Below are positions 35,701-47,784 of a stretch of DNA of 64,000 nucleotides, in pieces. Source of the DNA: Hermatobates lingyangjiaoensis (Eukaryota > Arthropoda > Insecta > Hemiptera > Hermatobatidae); contig JAPFBL010000239.1 of the NCBI GenBank assembly GCA_026182355.1, positions 538,501 to 602,500 on the forward strand, read 5' to 3'. How positions within the stretch are numbered: position 1 is the stretch's first letter; each line of letters opens with the position of its first letter. The notes under the pieces were generated by a model. The model did not search any database. It was not told the origin of the DNA and saw only the letters and a list, made by a program, of their open reading frames with translations. The position numbers and the translations under genes are program-made.

Positions 35701-36311
35701 ATCCACCAGTTACTCTTTATCGCCATGCTCGTGATAAGAATCAAAGAAAAAGTTGAATCAATAATTTCAGTAAGATCAGCTCTGAGAAAATATATGACAA
35801 GTTAATCCATTCACAGGAAATAAAGTTATTGAAAACAGTGACGTTTAGCATGTCAACTACATTTCTTTCATCCAATAGAAAGTAGAAGAGGACTATTGCG
35901 CAAGTAATTGAGGCAGACATGACTAGCTAACGAAGGTGTGTGCTGATGCAAAACTTTTCCATTTGACACCGGTTAGCGTCTTCTAAGCAAATAAATAACC
36001 AATGTAAGTCACCTTCACTTACAATCCCATTATACCTGCTTTCTACAGGCACTCTTCTCTCTAACGAACATCATTTCGTTTTACTTTTTAATGAATATTT
36101 TCAAGAAATGAAAACAGAAATAACTATAACAAGTGCCATCAATATTTGATTTTCCCTATATTTCTTCTGTTTTACCAGCAGTCTGTCACGGCTGATGACA
36201 ATGTTTTCTTTTAAAATTACGGTATACGTGTTTATTATTATAATATTTTAAAGCATCAAAGCTAAATTAAAAATGAAATGAAATTTACTAAAACGAAACT
36301 AGTAAATTAAT

Positions 36312-36607
36312 CATTGTAGGGTAAAATGCTAATGAAATGGTATCCACATATAAAAATTTATTGGTATAAACAACGCGTTTCGAATACGTAGTGTTCTTCC
36401 TCAAGCATTAACTAAAAAATACAATGTCATCAGAGAGTTATCTATAGTACAAAGTAAATATAGTACAAAATATAATCTAGGGAAGAACGCTAAGTGTTCG
36501 AACTGCGTTGTTTAAACCATTAAATTTTGTATGTGGAGACAATTTCATTAGCATTTTACCCTACAATGAGTAAATACCATATTATAACTGATTGCACTAC
36601 GTTAGAA
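36312..36607. mobile_element. Inverted-pair hairpin element, family D copy 2, with duplication
   Basis: Perfect 12 bp duplication tagtaaattaat (36300-36311 and 36608-36619). Short end left (CATTGTAGGGTAAAATG), long end right (ACTGATTGCACTACG). Cores on both arms mutated (CTTGAGGA left; right lost CTGA). Confidence 0.8.
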
Positions 36608-36651
36608 TAGTAAATTAATACTTGAAACATTATTCAAAGTATTCATACTTC

Positions 36652-36718
36652 TGAATCTGCTATAGTGTGGTATTTACTCGTATTGAAGGATTTCAAGAAA
36701 TATGTCTCCACACAAAGA
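36652..36718 (+). mobile_element. Family C terminal fragment
   Basis: GAATCTGCTATAGTGTGG to ATGTCTCCACACAAAG: only the long terminus of family C. Confidence 0.6.
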
Positions 36719-36719
36719 T

Positions 36720-37890
36720 TTTTCTATTTTCCATTTTCTTGTTTCTATTTTTCAATTTCAGATTTTAAGTTCTTTAGTGAACTTTTTAACTGTCCCCACA
36801 GAAGTATCTACTTCTATTAGTTTTAAGTGTAGTTTTCCAAAAAAAGAAAAAAACTCTAATGCCAGAAAATGTTGATCAAATGTTTGTATTTACAATAGGT
36901 AAAGCACTAAGTAGTTGTTTAAAACTTAAACCTTTATGAATTAATAAACAGGAAGCCTAAGGTAAAGAATGTTTTCTGCTTACTCGAAGTACGAGCTTCA
37001 ATTTTCCCCTTAGACATAAAAAATCTTGGGTCTTTGGTACTAACTACAAAAAAAAAAAAAATCTGAACCAATCGTTGTGAATAGAATTGATTTGTAGAGA
37101 TGAAGCAATTTCTATGAATGAAGTGGCATTTCATTGCTTGTTTGTCTAGGTCTGAATGACAATTGTGTGTCTGGGGGTTTTATTGAAGAGTAAGCAGGGT
37201 GGATAGACGAAAGTAGAACTTTCTTTAAAAGAAAGTAAAACTTATGTTGTGTGTTGCTGGAATTACAAGCAAGAGAAAATAAAACAGACTTGTGACTTCC
37301 TGACAGGGATTTATCAGACGACGGGGTGAGAGAGAGAGAGAGAGAGAGAGTGTGTGTGTGTGTGTGTGTAATGGAGACCAGTATAGTCCTCTGCCAGTCC
37401 ATTCAGCTGATGAATTTAAACAAGTCACACTTGCTTCAGGAGGCACGTAGAAAACGAGATTAACGACTCAAGTACAGTCAGGCATTTCGTAACTTAATAC
37501 TGGTGAAACAACAAATGGATTATCTTATGACTGAAATAATTTCGCCTCATGAAAAATTGTAATTATTTAAGAGTCAAAATCCTATTAAAGATATTGTGTA
37601 TTCGCAGCACTCATACTTAAGTATACCTTCAGCACTGTTTCATTTATTAATCAGAATCCATTCTTGATTCTGGTAAAGTTACAATACATTTTTACATCAG
37701 GAGTTGTGATTTTATTTATATAGCTTCTCGACCTGTGATTTATAAAGTTCAAAGAAGGGTTTCTTGAGGATTTTCGTCTAAACCTTCTTTGAACATTATG
37801 ATTTGAATTTTCATTTATTTTGGATTAATAGATATTTCTGCACCTAGGCATTAATGAGGTTTATTATTTCCCGAGTGTTTTAGTTGATTA
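36720..37890. other. No gene recognised; (AG)n/(TG)n at 37327-37368
   Basis: An AG-repeat runs into a TG-repeat. The open frames across it are repeat artefacts. Confidence 0.6.
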
Positions 37891-38165
37891 CTGATGGAAC
37901 GCCGAAGGAATAAATCCCTAGGAGTAGCCTAGAGATTAATGATGATTAAAACCGTAGGCGAGCCGATGAAGGAATAAATCCCGAGGCGTAGCTTAGGGAT
38001 TAATGATGATTAAAAACGTAGGCGAGCCGATGAAGGAATAAATCCCTAGGAGTAGCCTAGTGTGATTTTAATGATTGATTTAATTAACGTAGGTCGAGCC
38101 GTTGAAGGTAATAAAGGTTCCTAGGATTGTAACCTATTGAGATTAATGGTTGATTTATTATTTGA
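37890..38165. repeat. Tandem repeat, about 70 bp unit, 3-4 copies
   Basis: Units share GAAGGAATAAATCCC, TAGGAGTAGCCTAG and GATTAATGATGATTAAAA, GTAGGCGAGCCGATG. They pass directly into the 15 bp minisatellite. Confidence 0.85.
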
Positions 38166-38189
38166 TAAGTAGTGCACAGCTGATGAAGG

Positions 38190-38672
38190 AATAAATCCCG
38201 AGGCGTAGCTTAGGGAGGCGTAGCCTAGGGAGTGTAGCTTAGGGAGGCGTAGCCTAGTGATTCGTAGCCTAGGGAGGCGTAGCCTAGGGAGACGTAGCCT
38301 AAGGAGGCGTTGCCTAGGGAGGCGTAGCCTAGGGAGGCGTAGACTAGGGAGGCGTAGCCTAAGGCGGCGTAGCTTAGGGAGGCGTAGCCTAGTGATTCGT
38401 AGCCTAGGGAGGCGTAGCCTAAGGAGGTGTAACCTAGGGAGGCGTAGCATAGGGAGGCGTAGCCTAGGGAGGCGTAGCCTAGGGAGGCGTGGACTAGGGA
38501 GGCGTAGCCTAAGGCGGCGTAGCTTAGGGAGGAGTAGCCTAGTGATTCGTAGCCTAAGGAGGCGTAGCCTAGGGAGGCGTAGCCTAGGGAGGCGTAGCCT
38601 AGGGAGGCGTAGCCTAGGGAGGCGTTGCCTAGAGAGGCGTTGCCTAGGGAGGCGTTACCTAGGGATTAATAA
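38190..38672. repeat. Minisatellite, 15 bp unit GGAGGCGTAGCCTAG
   Basis: About 32 units, with point variants (GTGATTCGTAGCCTA, AAGGCGGCGTAGCTT) recurring in a set of about nine units, so there is a higher-order period of about 135 bp. Unit length is a multiple of three, which explains long open frames on both strands; these are not genes. Confidence 0.9.
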
Positions 38673-38841
38673 TGATTAACCCCCGAGGAGAGATAACTAC
38701 TCAGGGAATAATTTTCGAGGCGCATACAATAATTTATTTCCAGAAAAGGCTCTATAATAATAATAATTTATTAAGTGTTATTTAATATGACATAACAACT
38801 ATATACTTAAAAAACTGAATAAATAAAGAATATGATGTTTA

Positions 38842-38912
38842 TGGGAATCGAAACCACGACCTTTATATTGGAGGTCCAGCGCACTACGCTCTGCGCCAAA
38901 TTGACCTACTTA
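38842..38912 (-). other. tRNA-like sequence, probably SINE head
   Basis: Minus strand: TTTGGCGCAGAGCGTAGTGC, GGACCTCCAATATAAAGG, GTGGTTTCGATTCCC. A- and B-box words and an anticodon-like arm are present, but no acceptor stem pairs. Relative at 60655. Confidence 0.5.
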
Positions 38913-38914
38913 CA

Positions 38915-39645
38915 ATAAGCTTCCAAAACCTGATATAAATTACGTGATGTTTTGTTCATTCACTAGAGTTGTCTGGATTGCCCCAACATAAGCTGGAACT
39001 CAAAAAAGGACTGCTATCATGTGTATGTATGAGAAATACTGATCCATCGCGCTTATGCAATGGAACAAGACTAATAACTAAGAAGCTTTTTTGATAATAT
39101 CATTGTTTGTAAAATTATAGTATATACGGTTTCAATGAGAAATAGTTTTAATTCCTAAGATTTAAAATTATTTTATCCAAAGAGGACAACATTCCTTTTT
39201 CAAAGATTTAACTTCCAATTCAGTTAGTATTTGCCATGACTATTCATAAGTTTCAAGGCGAGACTCTACAGAAAGTTTTAGTTCATTTAGTGTAAACCAG
39301 TATTTTAACATGGGCTAATTACATGTTACTCAGTAGTCAAACAAAAAGGAAACATTAACATTTTTTTTGGAAAATTCAAATTGTACAAATAATTTTGTAA
39401 ATAGAAGAGATCTGTCTAAGAAATATGTTCATTATCCTGTTTATTAGAAATGTCTTAATTTAGAGTTTACCTGCATTTATATGAACCATGATTGAATTAA
39501 AAAGGAAGATGTTGGATGACCCAACGGGAAACGAGTATTCTGGTTAATAATAACTCTGAATAATCCAAAATAAGCGTTTCAGAAAGCTAAATAAAAAGTA
39601 TATAATAATACTTTTACCTAATTACCTATTACCTAATAGGACTAA
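38915..39645. other. No gene recognised
   Basis: AT-rich, no supported structure. Confidence 0.4.
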
Positions 39646-39649
39646 TTAC

Positions 39650-39972
39650 CTTATTAGTCCAGTTATACAGTTGACCTTTCAACTATTTTATTCTAACCGC
39701 TTTGTTTCTTGTTCTTTATTGACCTTTGACCTTCTCTTTATATTAACCTGTACTAATCCTTTTAATCTATTAATAGCAATGACTAAGCATGAGTCATCGA
39801 TTTTAATTTAACATATCACTTGGACCAACTCCCTTTTCCAGTTGAACCCTGTTAAAGGAGGTTAGTTCGTAGGATCGAATCTCTCTTAAGATTTGAGATC
39901 GTAAATGCCGAGACTGCGGTTAATTTTAATGATACCTGTTTAAAAGAGGATCTGCTGCCTATTTATACCAAT
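39650..39972 (+). pseudogene. PLE 5' region fragment, second copy
   Basis: Inverse-oriented homologue of 32525-32845. The last codons read NFNDTCLKEDLLPIYTN before a TA-rich stretch. Frame broken upstream. Confidence 0.6.
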
Positions 39973-40315
39973 AATACTTTTGTATATAAATAAGTATATA
40001 ATAAAGTATTTTAAAGTATAAAGTATATAAGTATAATAATAATAATATAAGTATAATAATAAGTATATAAGTATAATAAGCATGAGTATATAGTATGATT
40101 AATGGGTAAATTACAAGCCAAAGGCTGGAGTCTGTAGGTTTTACGAACACTCAGATAACAATCTACATTATAAATTATTTTGCCTACACTCATAATAAAT
40201 AACGAAAATATAGAAATACATTAATTGAAAATATCAATGAAAGAAGTATTCTTTACCAGCATCAAGAATATAAAATCAAATTTGTTAATTATAATCTGCG
40301 ATTATTTTTACCTAT

Positions 40316-40642
40316 TTTTTTTTTTTAGATTGCAGTGACAGTCCCACAAGGGAACACACGTAGGCCAAGCATTGGCCCTTTGTGATACCGCACAATGAAG
40401 ATTGATTCTACAGTGGGAGTCCTAAATTTTGCCTAACTCAAATGTATTTAGAGTAGGGATCTTTAACGAGTAGCTGACATCGTACAGGCTCGGGACCGAC
40501 GGTTTAACGTCCTTCTCCGAGGGACGACGTGCTCAGATTTATTCACCTCCCGCGTAAATAAATCGAGGGCCAGGTGAGGATTGAACCCCGGTCCTATCAG
40601 TTCAGAGGTGAGTACGTAACCACTGAGCTAGCCTGGCCCCCC
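40316..40642 (-). mobile_element. tRNA-derived SINE, complete with duplication
   Basis: Perfect 13 bp duplication tatttttacctat (40303-40315, 40643-40655). Minus strand: A box TAGCTCAGTGGTTACG, B box GGTTCAATCC, GAATAAATCTGAGCACGTCG, ending GGGACTGTCACTGCAATC. The shortest form, without the insertions of 15623 or 57348. Confidence 0.85.
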
Positions 40643-40970
40643 TATTTTTACCTATATTTTTGTCACGACTAAACTGAATCGATTACCTCTTACAGCAGAG
40701 TAAAAAAGAATTTATTCACATTTTGTGTTAGTAATACCATTAAAACATTAATCTTCACACATAATAAATCGTCTGTAATGGTTTCACACTGGATTTATTT
40801 ACTATATCACTCCAGGTGATGGATTTGGTCGCACACAGGAATACTATCGACTACCCAAGGTGATTCATTTTTTTTAATAATATTACAAATTAATGGCCAT
40901 AATTATTAATATTATAATTATTAATCAATAATTATTGATTTGTAAATAAGTTATAATATGGTGGACTCAT

Positions 40971-41682
40971 TCTAACGTAGTGCAATCAGTTATTATGTGG
41001 TATTTACTCATTGTGAGGGTAAAAAGCTAATGAAATGGTCTCCACATACAAAAATTTAATTGTTTAAAAACGCGTTTCGAACACGTAGTGTTCTTCCTCA
41101 GGCTTTAACTTTAAAAATACAATCATCAGAGAGTTATCTATAGTACAAAGTAAATTTAGTACAAAATAATATAAAATAAAATAAGGAAGAGAGTACGAAC
41201 CTAAGGGTGAGTGTCTGTGGTACAACTGACTGGGAAAAGGATGGACGTGTGACTCTTTATATCTGTATTTGTCGTTTGTTTTCATCATAGCTCTTTGTGT
41301 TATATTTTCAATATGTTTCCTACATTTAGTCTTAGAGCAAATGTAAAGGCTCAGCCTAACCTTTAGGGAAAAAAAATAACAAAGCAATGTTCCTGCCTTC
41401 CAATATGAAACAGATGTACCCCATACCCTCATCCACGTCCATCCTATTCCCAGTCAGTTGTACTACAGACTGGGTACGAACCCTTAGGTTCGTGCTCTCT
41501 TCCTTATTTTATTTTATTTTTATTTTGTACTATATTTACTTTGTACTATAGATAACTCTCTGTTGATATTGTATTTTTTAGTTAATACCTGAAGAAGAAC
41601 ACGTAGTGTTCGAAAGGCGTTCTTTATACGATTACATATTTATATGTGGAGACCATTTCATTAGCTTTTTACCCAACAATGT
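40971..41682. mobile_element. Inverted-pair element, family D copy 3, with duplication
   Basis: Flanked by tggactcat (40962-40970, 41683-41691), extendable to 13 bp with one mismatch. Long end left (TTCTAACGTAGTGCAATCAG), short end right. The right arm keeps CTGAAGA, A, GAACAC/GTGTTC, GAA. Central 41250-41450 matches the 3' untranslated block of the 25400 element. Confidence 0.8.
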
Positions 41683-41691
41683 TGGACTCAT

Positions 41692-42599
41692 ATTTAAAAT
41701 GAAAACTGAATTTACAATTTAAGTCGCATTGAAATTAAAATAGCGTTTGTATACAGTGTGTGGGTAATAGAAAATAGTATCTTATCAGTTTTAATTGTAG
41801 ACAGTTGAAAGACTATCGTAAAGCAAATATACTCTCCCTAGAGAAAACACGATTGGGGATTGATAGGTGTGTTTGACTGATATGAGAGATAGCGCACGCA
41901 AGGCTCTGTCGTGCCGGATATCGAGCTGACCTTTAGAATGACTAATGATTTCAGATCAAAGTGTTTGACAACCATTCAAGCCCTCTCCTGCTATCTGCCA
42001 GTCCATTAGAAAAGTCAACTCTCTTTTTGGTTGATATTTCGAGGTTGAGATTCTGTGTGGTCCAGTGTACTTGCTGCTATGGTCTTTTCAAAATCAAGGA
42101 GGTGGGACTGTGACATCTAATCTTTACTTTAAATCCAAACTTCAAAACAAGATAGGGAGAAGTAGTTTGAAGTAGTAAAAACATCTATACAAATGACTCC
42201 TTTTGTTGTATTATTCTAAGACTGCTGTCGGGCCTTCAGTTGGACATTTCCTTACTTGTGTCACCACTGAAGGGCTGAGGTTTCGATTCTTTTAAAACCA
42301 AGATTTTTTTATTTCGCTCACGAGAATTCTCATGAAGACAGACTCCGAAAGAAAATGTAAGACCATCAGCCCCGAAACAGTGCCACATTAAGTATTAATA
42401 TAGAGTAACGATATTTTCATTGAGCCAAAGCGGAACAAATGGGATGAAATGAGAATTACAATTTAGCCATATATATTTTACTGTATGCATTCATATACTT
42501 GTACAAAAATGTATTTATTATTACATATTTATAACTATAAAAATATTAGTCAAAAAATTTGAACATTATGATTTTTAATAAAATTAAATTTTTTCTTTA
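41692..42599. other. No gene recognised
   Basis: Mixed composition, no frame of coding character. Confidence 0.4.
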
Positions 42600-42950
42600 A
42601 AAAAAATTATGATTTTCTTTTACCATCATATTTTTGATCCCAGTGAATACTTTGCCATAGATTCGGATCATTTATTAAAATGTGAAATATTTCACATGAA
42701 TTGGCCAAATTATATTTTACACATTGATATAGATTTTAAAGTTCTAAAGTTCAACTGCGTTTTTTCAGTTGTCCATATTTTATTGATACCAGAAAAACAC
42801 GTTCTGTTGAGGCATTTGTTCCTGGAAGGGAGAGTGCAAATTCTACAATTTTCAAAAAATACTTTGATAAGGAATCAAACAATATTTCGTTTAAAATAAG
42901 GAATAACTCCGTCCATTTATTGTCTATTTTCACATTTGGAGACATAAGAA
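42600..42950 (-). pseudogene. hAT transposase C-terminal (dimerisation) remnant
   Basis: Minus frame reads FLKIVEFALSLPGTNASTER then VF, the hAT dimerisation motif (LPxTNAxxERVFS in relatives). Downstream, LKSISMCKI and similar words continue with stops and frameshifts. A decayed autonomous hAT copy. Confidence 0.7.
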
Positions 42951-43083
42951 ATGCATATATTTTCTAAAAAGCGAGACATTTTTAAAAATCGGCGGAACGC
43001 GAGACAGTGGAATAGAAAAGTGGGGCTGTCCCACCAAAATTGGGACATGTGGTCACTTTACATTAATGTCACTACCCGAATTC

Positions 43084-43195
43084 CAAGGTAGTGCAATCAG
43101 TTATTATGTGGTATTTACTCATTGTAGGGTAAAAAAGTTAATGAAATAGTTTCCACATATAGAAGTTTACTAATATAAACAAAGCATTTAATAGT
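43084..43195 (+). mobile_element. Family D terminal fragment
   Basis: AGGTAGTGCAATCAGTTATT to the short arm, truncated before the hammerhead-like core. Confidence 0.65.
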
Positions 43196-43439
43196 GTTAA
43201 AACTGTTCAAAAATAGTCAAATTAGCACATTTTGACCGGACATGATCCAGTTGGTGGTAATGTGGCCTTAAACTTGAAGGCAGTCCCACTCTCTCGTGTG
43301 ATACTGTAACAGCTGAACCCCTCTACAGGTAATACTTCATTGCGCTTTCTAGGGAGTTCAGAGGTCTGGTCTAGTAATAATGGTTTACTTGCAGGTAACA
43401 ACTGGATAGGCATCAGACATTTTCAATAATCAAGTTAAC

Positions 43440-43985
43440 AAATCATCTGTATATATAAAATACAAAGTTTGTCTGTCTGTCCGCTAAATAAATAAAACTA
43501 GAGACATTTAGATGCAAAGAAACATGTGGATCTTAAATAACCTGTTTCGTAGGAACCAACTACAGTATTTTTTTTAATAATAAAAAGATTTTACTATTTA
43601 TTACATAGCTATCCGCAGATAACGTATCCACAATGGTGATGCAAGATATATTAACCCTATTAATAGGAAAAATAAAAAAAAAATAGATACCTTTTTTTGG
43701 GATCTACCCCCAATAATCAATCTACATACATAAAATACAAAGTTTTTCTGTCTTTCCGCCATTATAAATAAAACTGGAGGCATTTAGATACAAAAAAACA
43801 TACGGATCTGATATAACTTTTTTCGGGGAAACTAACTACGGTATTTTGATTTAATCGTATTTTATTTTACGGTATTAATCAGGGTCCTTTTTTGGGATCT
43901 ACCGGCCATAACCAAAACGCCAGGGCATAATCTACCACCCGGGCAATGCCGGTTAGATCAGTAACTATTGTAAATTTGACTTAAA
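43440..43985 (+). mobile_element. Helitron-like non-autonomous element(s)
   Basis: Two 5'-type ends in tandem (43441 ATCTGTATATATAAAATACA with TTTGTCTGTCTGTCCGC; 43718 same with CTGTCTTTCCGCC) and one 3' hairpin ACCCGGGCAATGCCGGT near 43958, then TAGATCAGTA. This fits Helitron termini. Tandem 5' ends suggest one inserted at or into another. Confidence 0.65.
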
Positions 43986-44139
43986 AAGAAAAGGTTTTCT
44001 TACAGGAATAAAATATATATAACATTAACAACAAGACGAAAAGAAAGACGGGAAAATCGTATAAAGTAAAGAAGAGTCTTTTCTTCTGATTTACTTGTTT
44101 TACTTATTACTGGAGTGTGGATATTGTTAGACCTTTGCT

Positions 44140-44440
44140 TCAATTTTATAGCCATACAAGCGTGACTCATCGCCTGTTGAGATCCTTGACAAAAGTTTTC
44201 ATGTCATCCTGAACAATAAAAGAGTTCCTGACAAATCTGGAAACGATCGATTAATGGTTCGTCTGTCTTTAGCCGTGACAGAAAACCCAGTGCGTCTTTA
44301 ATTTGTCCGTTAAATACTTCATGACAAGATGTAATATCCCACAGACTTACCGAACCTCCTCCTTAAGAGTCCAACATAGACTTACCCGCACCAGGGTCGT
44401 CAGTTGGTGTGGAAGAACATCTAGAAGGCTTAGCCTTCCT
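44140..44440 (-). pseudogene. mariner-type transposase remnant
   Basis: Minus-strand blocks in shifting frames: RCSSTPTDDPGAGK, SCHEVFNGQIKDALGFLSRL, PLIDRFQICQELF, STGDESRLYGYKIEAK. The last contains the mariner motif around the second catalytic Asp (TGDESWVYGY in relatives). At least two frameshifts and missing ends: dead. Confidence 0.7.
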
Positions 44441-44641
44441 CAATGTACTATGGACTTCCCCAGAAATCAGTCATACTATTTGAACTATGACGTAAATTTC
44501 ATTACAACAATGCCGAAAACCATGTTAAGCATAACGTAGGGTTTAGTTGGAGATTTTCTAAGTTTAACAGAAAATTTCACTATATTTAGTTTTTCCTTCA
44601 GATCATTCTGAAATTATACATACTGGTACAGTATAGACTCA

Positions 44642-44680
<39 letters not shown>
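44642..44680. repeat. (CA)n microsatellite
   Basis: About 19 uninterrupted CA units. Confidence 0.95.
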
Positions 44681-44682
<2 letters not shown>

Positions 44683-44984
44683 TTTTAGTATTAAATCAAG
44701 TGATATTGTACTTATATTATGTATATCTTACTAGTACATAGTAAGAATATCAATTAATGTAGTATAATTATATATATATATATATATGTATAATTTTATT
44801 TTACCAAGAGTTAATTTTGAAACTATTTAGTACTAACATAAGTGATTTTGTTCATTGTTTATATTTATATTTTTATATCATCATCTAAGAAAATTACTGT
44901 CTTACATAAATTATTTATAAGACTTTACGAGCATGTAATGTCTGTACATTACAATATCTTGTACACTGTACAAGAAATTAGTAT

Positions 44985-45215
44985 TGTAAGAAATTTAAAA
45001 TAAAATTATTCTTTGTTTTTCTTTATTGCATACATTTATGTAAAATTAGTAAAAAATATAAAAATAGCGTTGGTTCCTATGAGTTTAGATCCGACTTCCA
45101 CTCCGGCCAGCGCAAAAATCTTTAAAGTCAATGTGGCCCGTGAATCAAAAGGTTTGACCAACCCCGTTCTATAATAACCTTTAATGAGTTCACAAAAAAA
45201 TATGATCACATATAA
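44985..45215 (-). repeat. hAT-like terminal repeat, inverted mate of 47281-47490
   Basis: Contains AATGTGGCCCGTGAATCAAA and GGTTTGACCAACCCCG. On the other strand this is the GGGGTTGGTCAAACCTTTTG terminus typical of hAT ends. Homology to the mate extends past the terminus on both sides, so the block was duplicated as DNA. Confidence 0.6.
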
Positions 45216-45221
45216 ACACAC

Positions 45222-45261
<40 letters not shown>

Positions 45262-45294
45262 TCACATACATACGCACTTCACACACCACACCAC

Positions 45295-45333
<39 letters not shown>

Positions 45334-45432
45334 GCACACACACACACATACATACACACACACACACACACACACCACACACACACACACACACACGCAC
45401 GCACACACACATACACACACACACACACAAAT
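45215..45432. repeat. Long interrupted (CA)n microsatellite
   Basis: CA repeats with TACA, CGCA and CCAC interruptions. Open frames here on both strands are artefacts. Confidence 0.95.
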
Positions 45433-46089
45433 ACACTCGCTCTCTTCCTTTCTCCCATTCCCAAACAAAAACACTCCCAACCTCTGTCTTTCCCCACATA
45501 TAAATAATCATTTCTCACAGAAGGAATAAATATTGTATTAAAAATTATACATATTTTCAAAACATATTTAGTTTTGAAAACATTGTATTACACTTGTCTG
45601 ATGATTACTTTAGTTACAATATTCCTAATTTCGACTATGTATCGAGAAAATTCAAGTGAAAAGAAAGCACTCTGTTGATATTGCCCTAACAGCTCTAAGT
45701 GTCACCGTCCAATCGACTATATTGAAGGAGAAGTGGTTGCTGAATCAATAACCTTGCATTCTTAGAACAGCAAAGTAAACAGCGATCATTACAAAAAGGC
45801 TATCTTCAAAGTTAAACAAAAGAAAACGTCTTTTTACATTCATGTCACTATTATACCTTTATTATAATTTCAGGTGTTATATTTTTTTAAAAATATTTTT
45901 ATTTTTTTTTTGATGCAGAGAATGAATAATCTTAAATATGAAGTTGAAATTTATTTCTTAACATTCTATTTCATTTGAACTGTTGATAGGATGTAGGAAT
46001 GAAGCTATGAATACTGGTTGACAGCCAAGGTTATGAAGCTTTGAATAATATAGTTCACGTTTGTGTTATTTCTGATTAAGAAATAACAT

Positions 46090-46205
46090 AAAATAGTGTT
46101 GGTTCCTATGAGTTGAGATCCGACTTTCACTCCGGCCTGCATAATAAATGATTGAAGTCAATGTGGCACGCGAGTCAAAAGGTTTGACCAACCCCGCTTG
46201 GTCAA
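46090..46205 (-). repeat. hAT-like terminal repeat, third copy
   Basis: TTGGTTCCTATGAGTTGAGA to GTTTGACCAACCCCGC, as in 44985-45215. Confidence 0.6.
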
Positions 46206-46424
46206 ACTGTGTAGAACTACAAAAAATTGAAATTAATAATAACCTTGTTCTTATGTTTGTAACTTTAATTATTCATTGAACTATTTTTTTTTAAATTTAC
46301 AATAAGAATAAATCACATCACTTGTTGAAAAAATAAAAAATGCTCTTAGACTGGAGAAAATTTTCATGAAAAAACTTCTGTGTTCTTCATATTATATCAG
46401 CTGCTGAGAGGAACGTGCTGTGGT

Positions 46425-46712
46425 AATAACATTGATTCTAAAAATACTAAAATATTTTATATTAGTACCCCAGTTTAAATTACCCATGAGGCGACGAGAC
46501 AAAATCTCAAAAACTGTTGAAAAGTTCCAGAATACTCTCAAAGTCCCCGCTAGGGTTCAATACAACGAATTTTTCGAGTCACTTTGAAAAGTGAATATTA
46601 TCATTTAGGTCGCTTAAAGTTAATTTTGCCAAGTACAATACTACAATCGACATTCTGATAAAGAAGTGTGAATTTTTGAGACTAGTAGAAAGAACACCTG
46701 ACGGAATAATAA
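46425..46712. repeat. Direct repeat, copy 1 (mate 47785-48073)
   Basis: Shares ATATTTTATATTAGTAC, GCTAGGGTTCAATACAACGA, GAAAGAACACCTGAC. Around 80% similar by eye. Likely the interior of the same hAT-like element family. Confidence 0.65.
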
Positions 46713-47034
46713 TGCTGTCTTATTTAAGATAGAAATAACAAAAACAGCAACAATTTGCATAAATATTAAATCAATAATTTTATCAGGATACGTGAACTTT
46801 TTTTATAATATTTAACAGTAAATATTTATAAAAATATTATTATTTATAACTCTTATAATATTAAATTATTTATTAAAATCTTCAAAATTATAAAAATAGT
46901 TTTTTGTGTTTTTGAGGTATTTCTATGTTTTGAAGTCACCAGGACCCTGATTTTTTTTGTTTATCTGCACGTATATGTATGTATGTTTGCGTGCCCGTGT
47001 ATATATATATATATATATATAATATATATATAAT

Positions 47035-47196
47035 TTAACCGAAACGTCGGTAAAAATAAAAAATGGACAGCAAAACATATGGCGAGTTATTACACCTAGT
47101 TCCTAAAGAAATGAAAGTAAGACTACGAGATTTGGAAAAGAAATCCAGAAAACTAATTAAGACAAAAGTGGGCAGAAAATTTAATCTCACATATAT
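47035..47196 (+). pseudogene. PLE start: hammerhead-like tail and N-terminal frame
   Basis: CCGAAACGTCGG (the 3' half of a core) lies 14 bp before ATG GAC AGC (47063). The frame reads MDSKTYGELLHLVPKEM, RDLEKKSRKLIKTKVGRKFN, then runs into (TA)n and (TG)n. In PLEs the pseudo-LTR precedes the ORF, so this is a natural 5' junction, cut off after about 46 codons. Confidence 0.6.
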
Positions 47197-47224
47197 ATAT
47201 ATATGTGTGTGTGCGTGTCTGTGT

Positions 47225-47256
<32 letters not shown>

Positions 47257-47280
47257 AGTGTGAGTGTGTGTGCGTGTGTG

Positions 47281-47490
47281 TTTATATGTGACCATATTTT
47301 TTTTGTGAACTCATTAAAGGTTATTATAGAGCGGGGTTGGTCAAACCTTTTGATTCGCGGGCCACATTGACTTTAAAGATTTATTGCGCTGGCCGGAGTG
47401 GAAGCCGGATCCCAACTCATATTTTTATATTTTTTACTAATTTTACATAAATGTATAAATAAAGAAAAACAAAGAATAATTTTATTTTAA
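47281..47490 (+). repeat. hAT-like terminal repeat, mate of 44985-45215
   Basis: GCGGGGTTGGTCAAACCTTT then GGGCCACATTGACTTTAAAG. Flank GTGACCATATTTTTTTTGTG is also shared in inverse. Confidence 0.6.
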
Positions 47491-47784
47491 ATTTCTTACA
47501 AGACCAATTTCTTATAATTTTTTATGAACAAAGACAAAAAATATCACCTTTTCTTGTTCATGTCATTGGTGTTTTGATTTTATTTTACTCCAGTTACCCT
47601 TTTTTTTCCTGTTTTTTTTTAACTTCTTTGAATAAATAGAGAACGAACCAAGCATACATTTAACCGACTTCATCGTATTTTTGTATAATTAAAATACTAT
47701 CTTACTTCTGAAAAATGTAAGCAACAAACGAAGTTAAACTGTGGAAGTTGTTCCCTAGCTATTTATTCTTTGTTAAAGTGGTAA

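Noticed and set aside
38121..38679. Long Arg/Leu/Gly repeat proteins on both strands
   Set aside because: They are translations of a 15 bp minisatellite whose unit is a multiple of three; both strands are open for that reason.
42609..42899. 96-residue + strand frame
   Set aside because: Antisense to the hAT transposase remnant, whose LPGTN/ERVF motif is on the minus strand.
44303..44539. 78-residue + strand frame
   Set aside because: Antisense to the mariner transposase remnant.
45184..45560. His/Thr- and Cys/Val-repeat frames
   Set aside because: Translations of a (CA)n tract in several frames.
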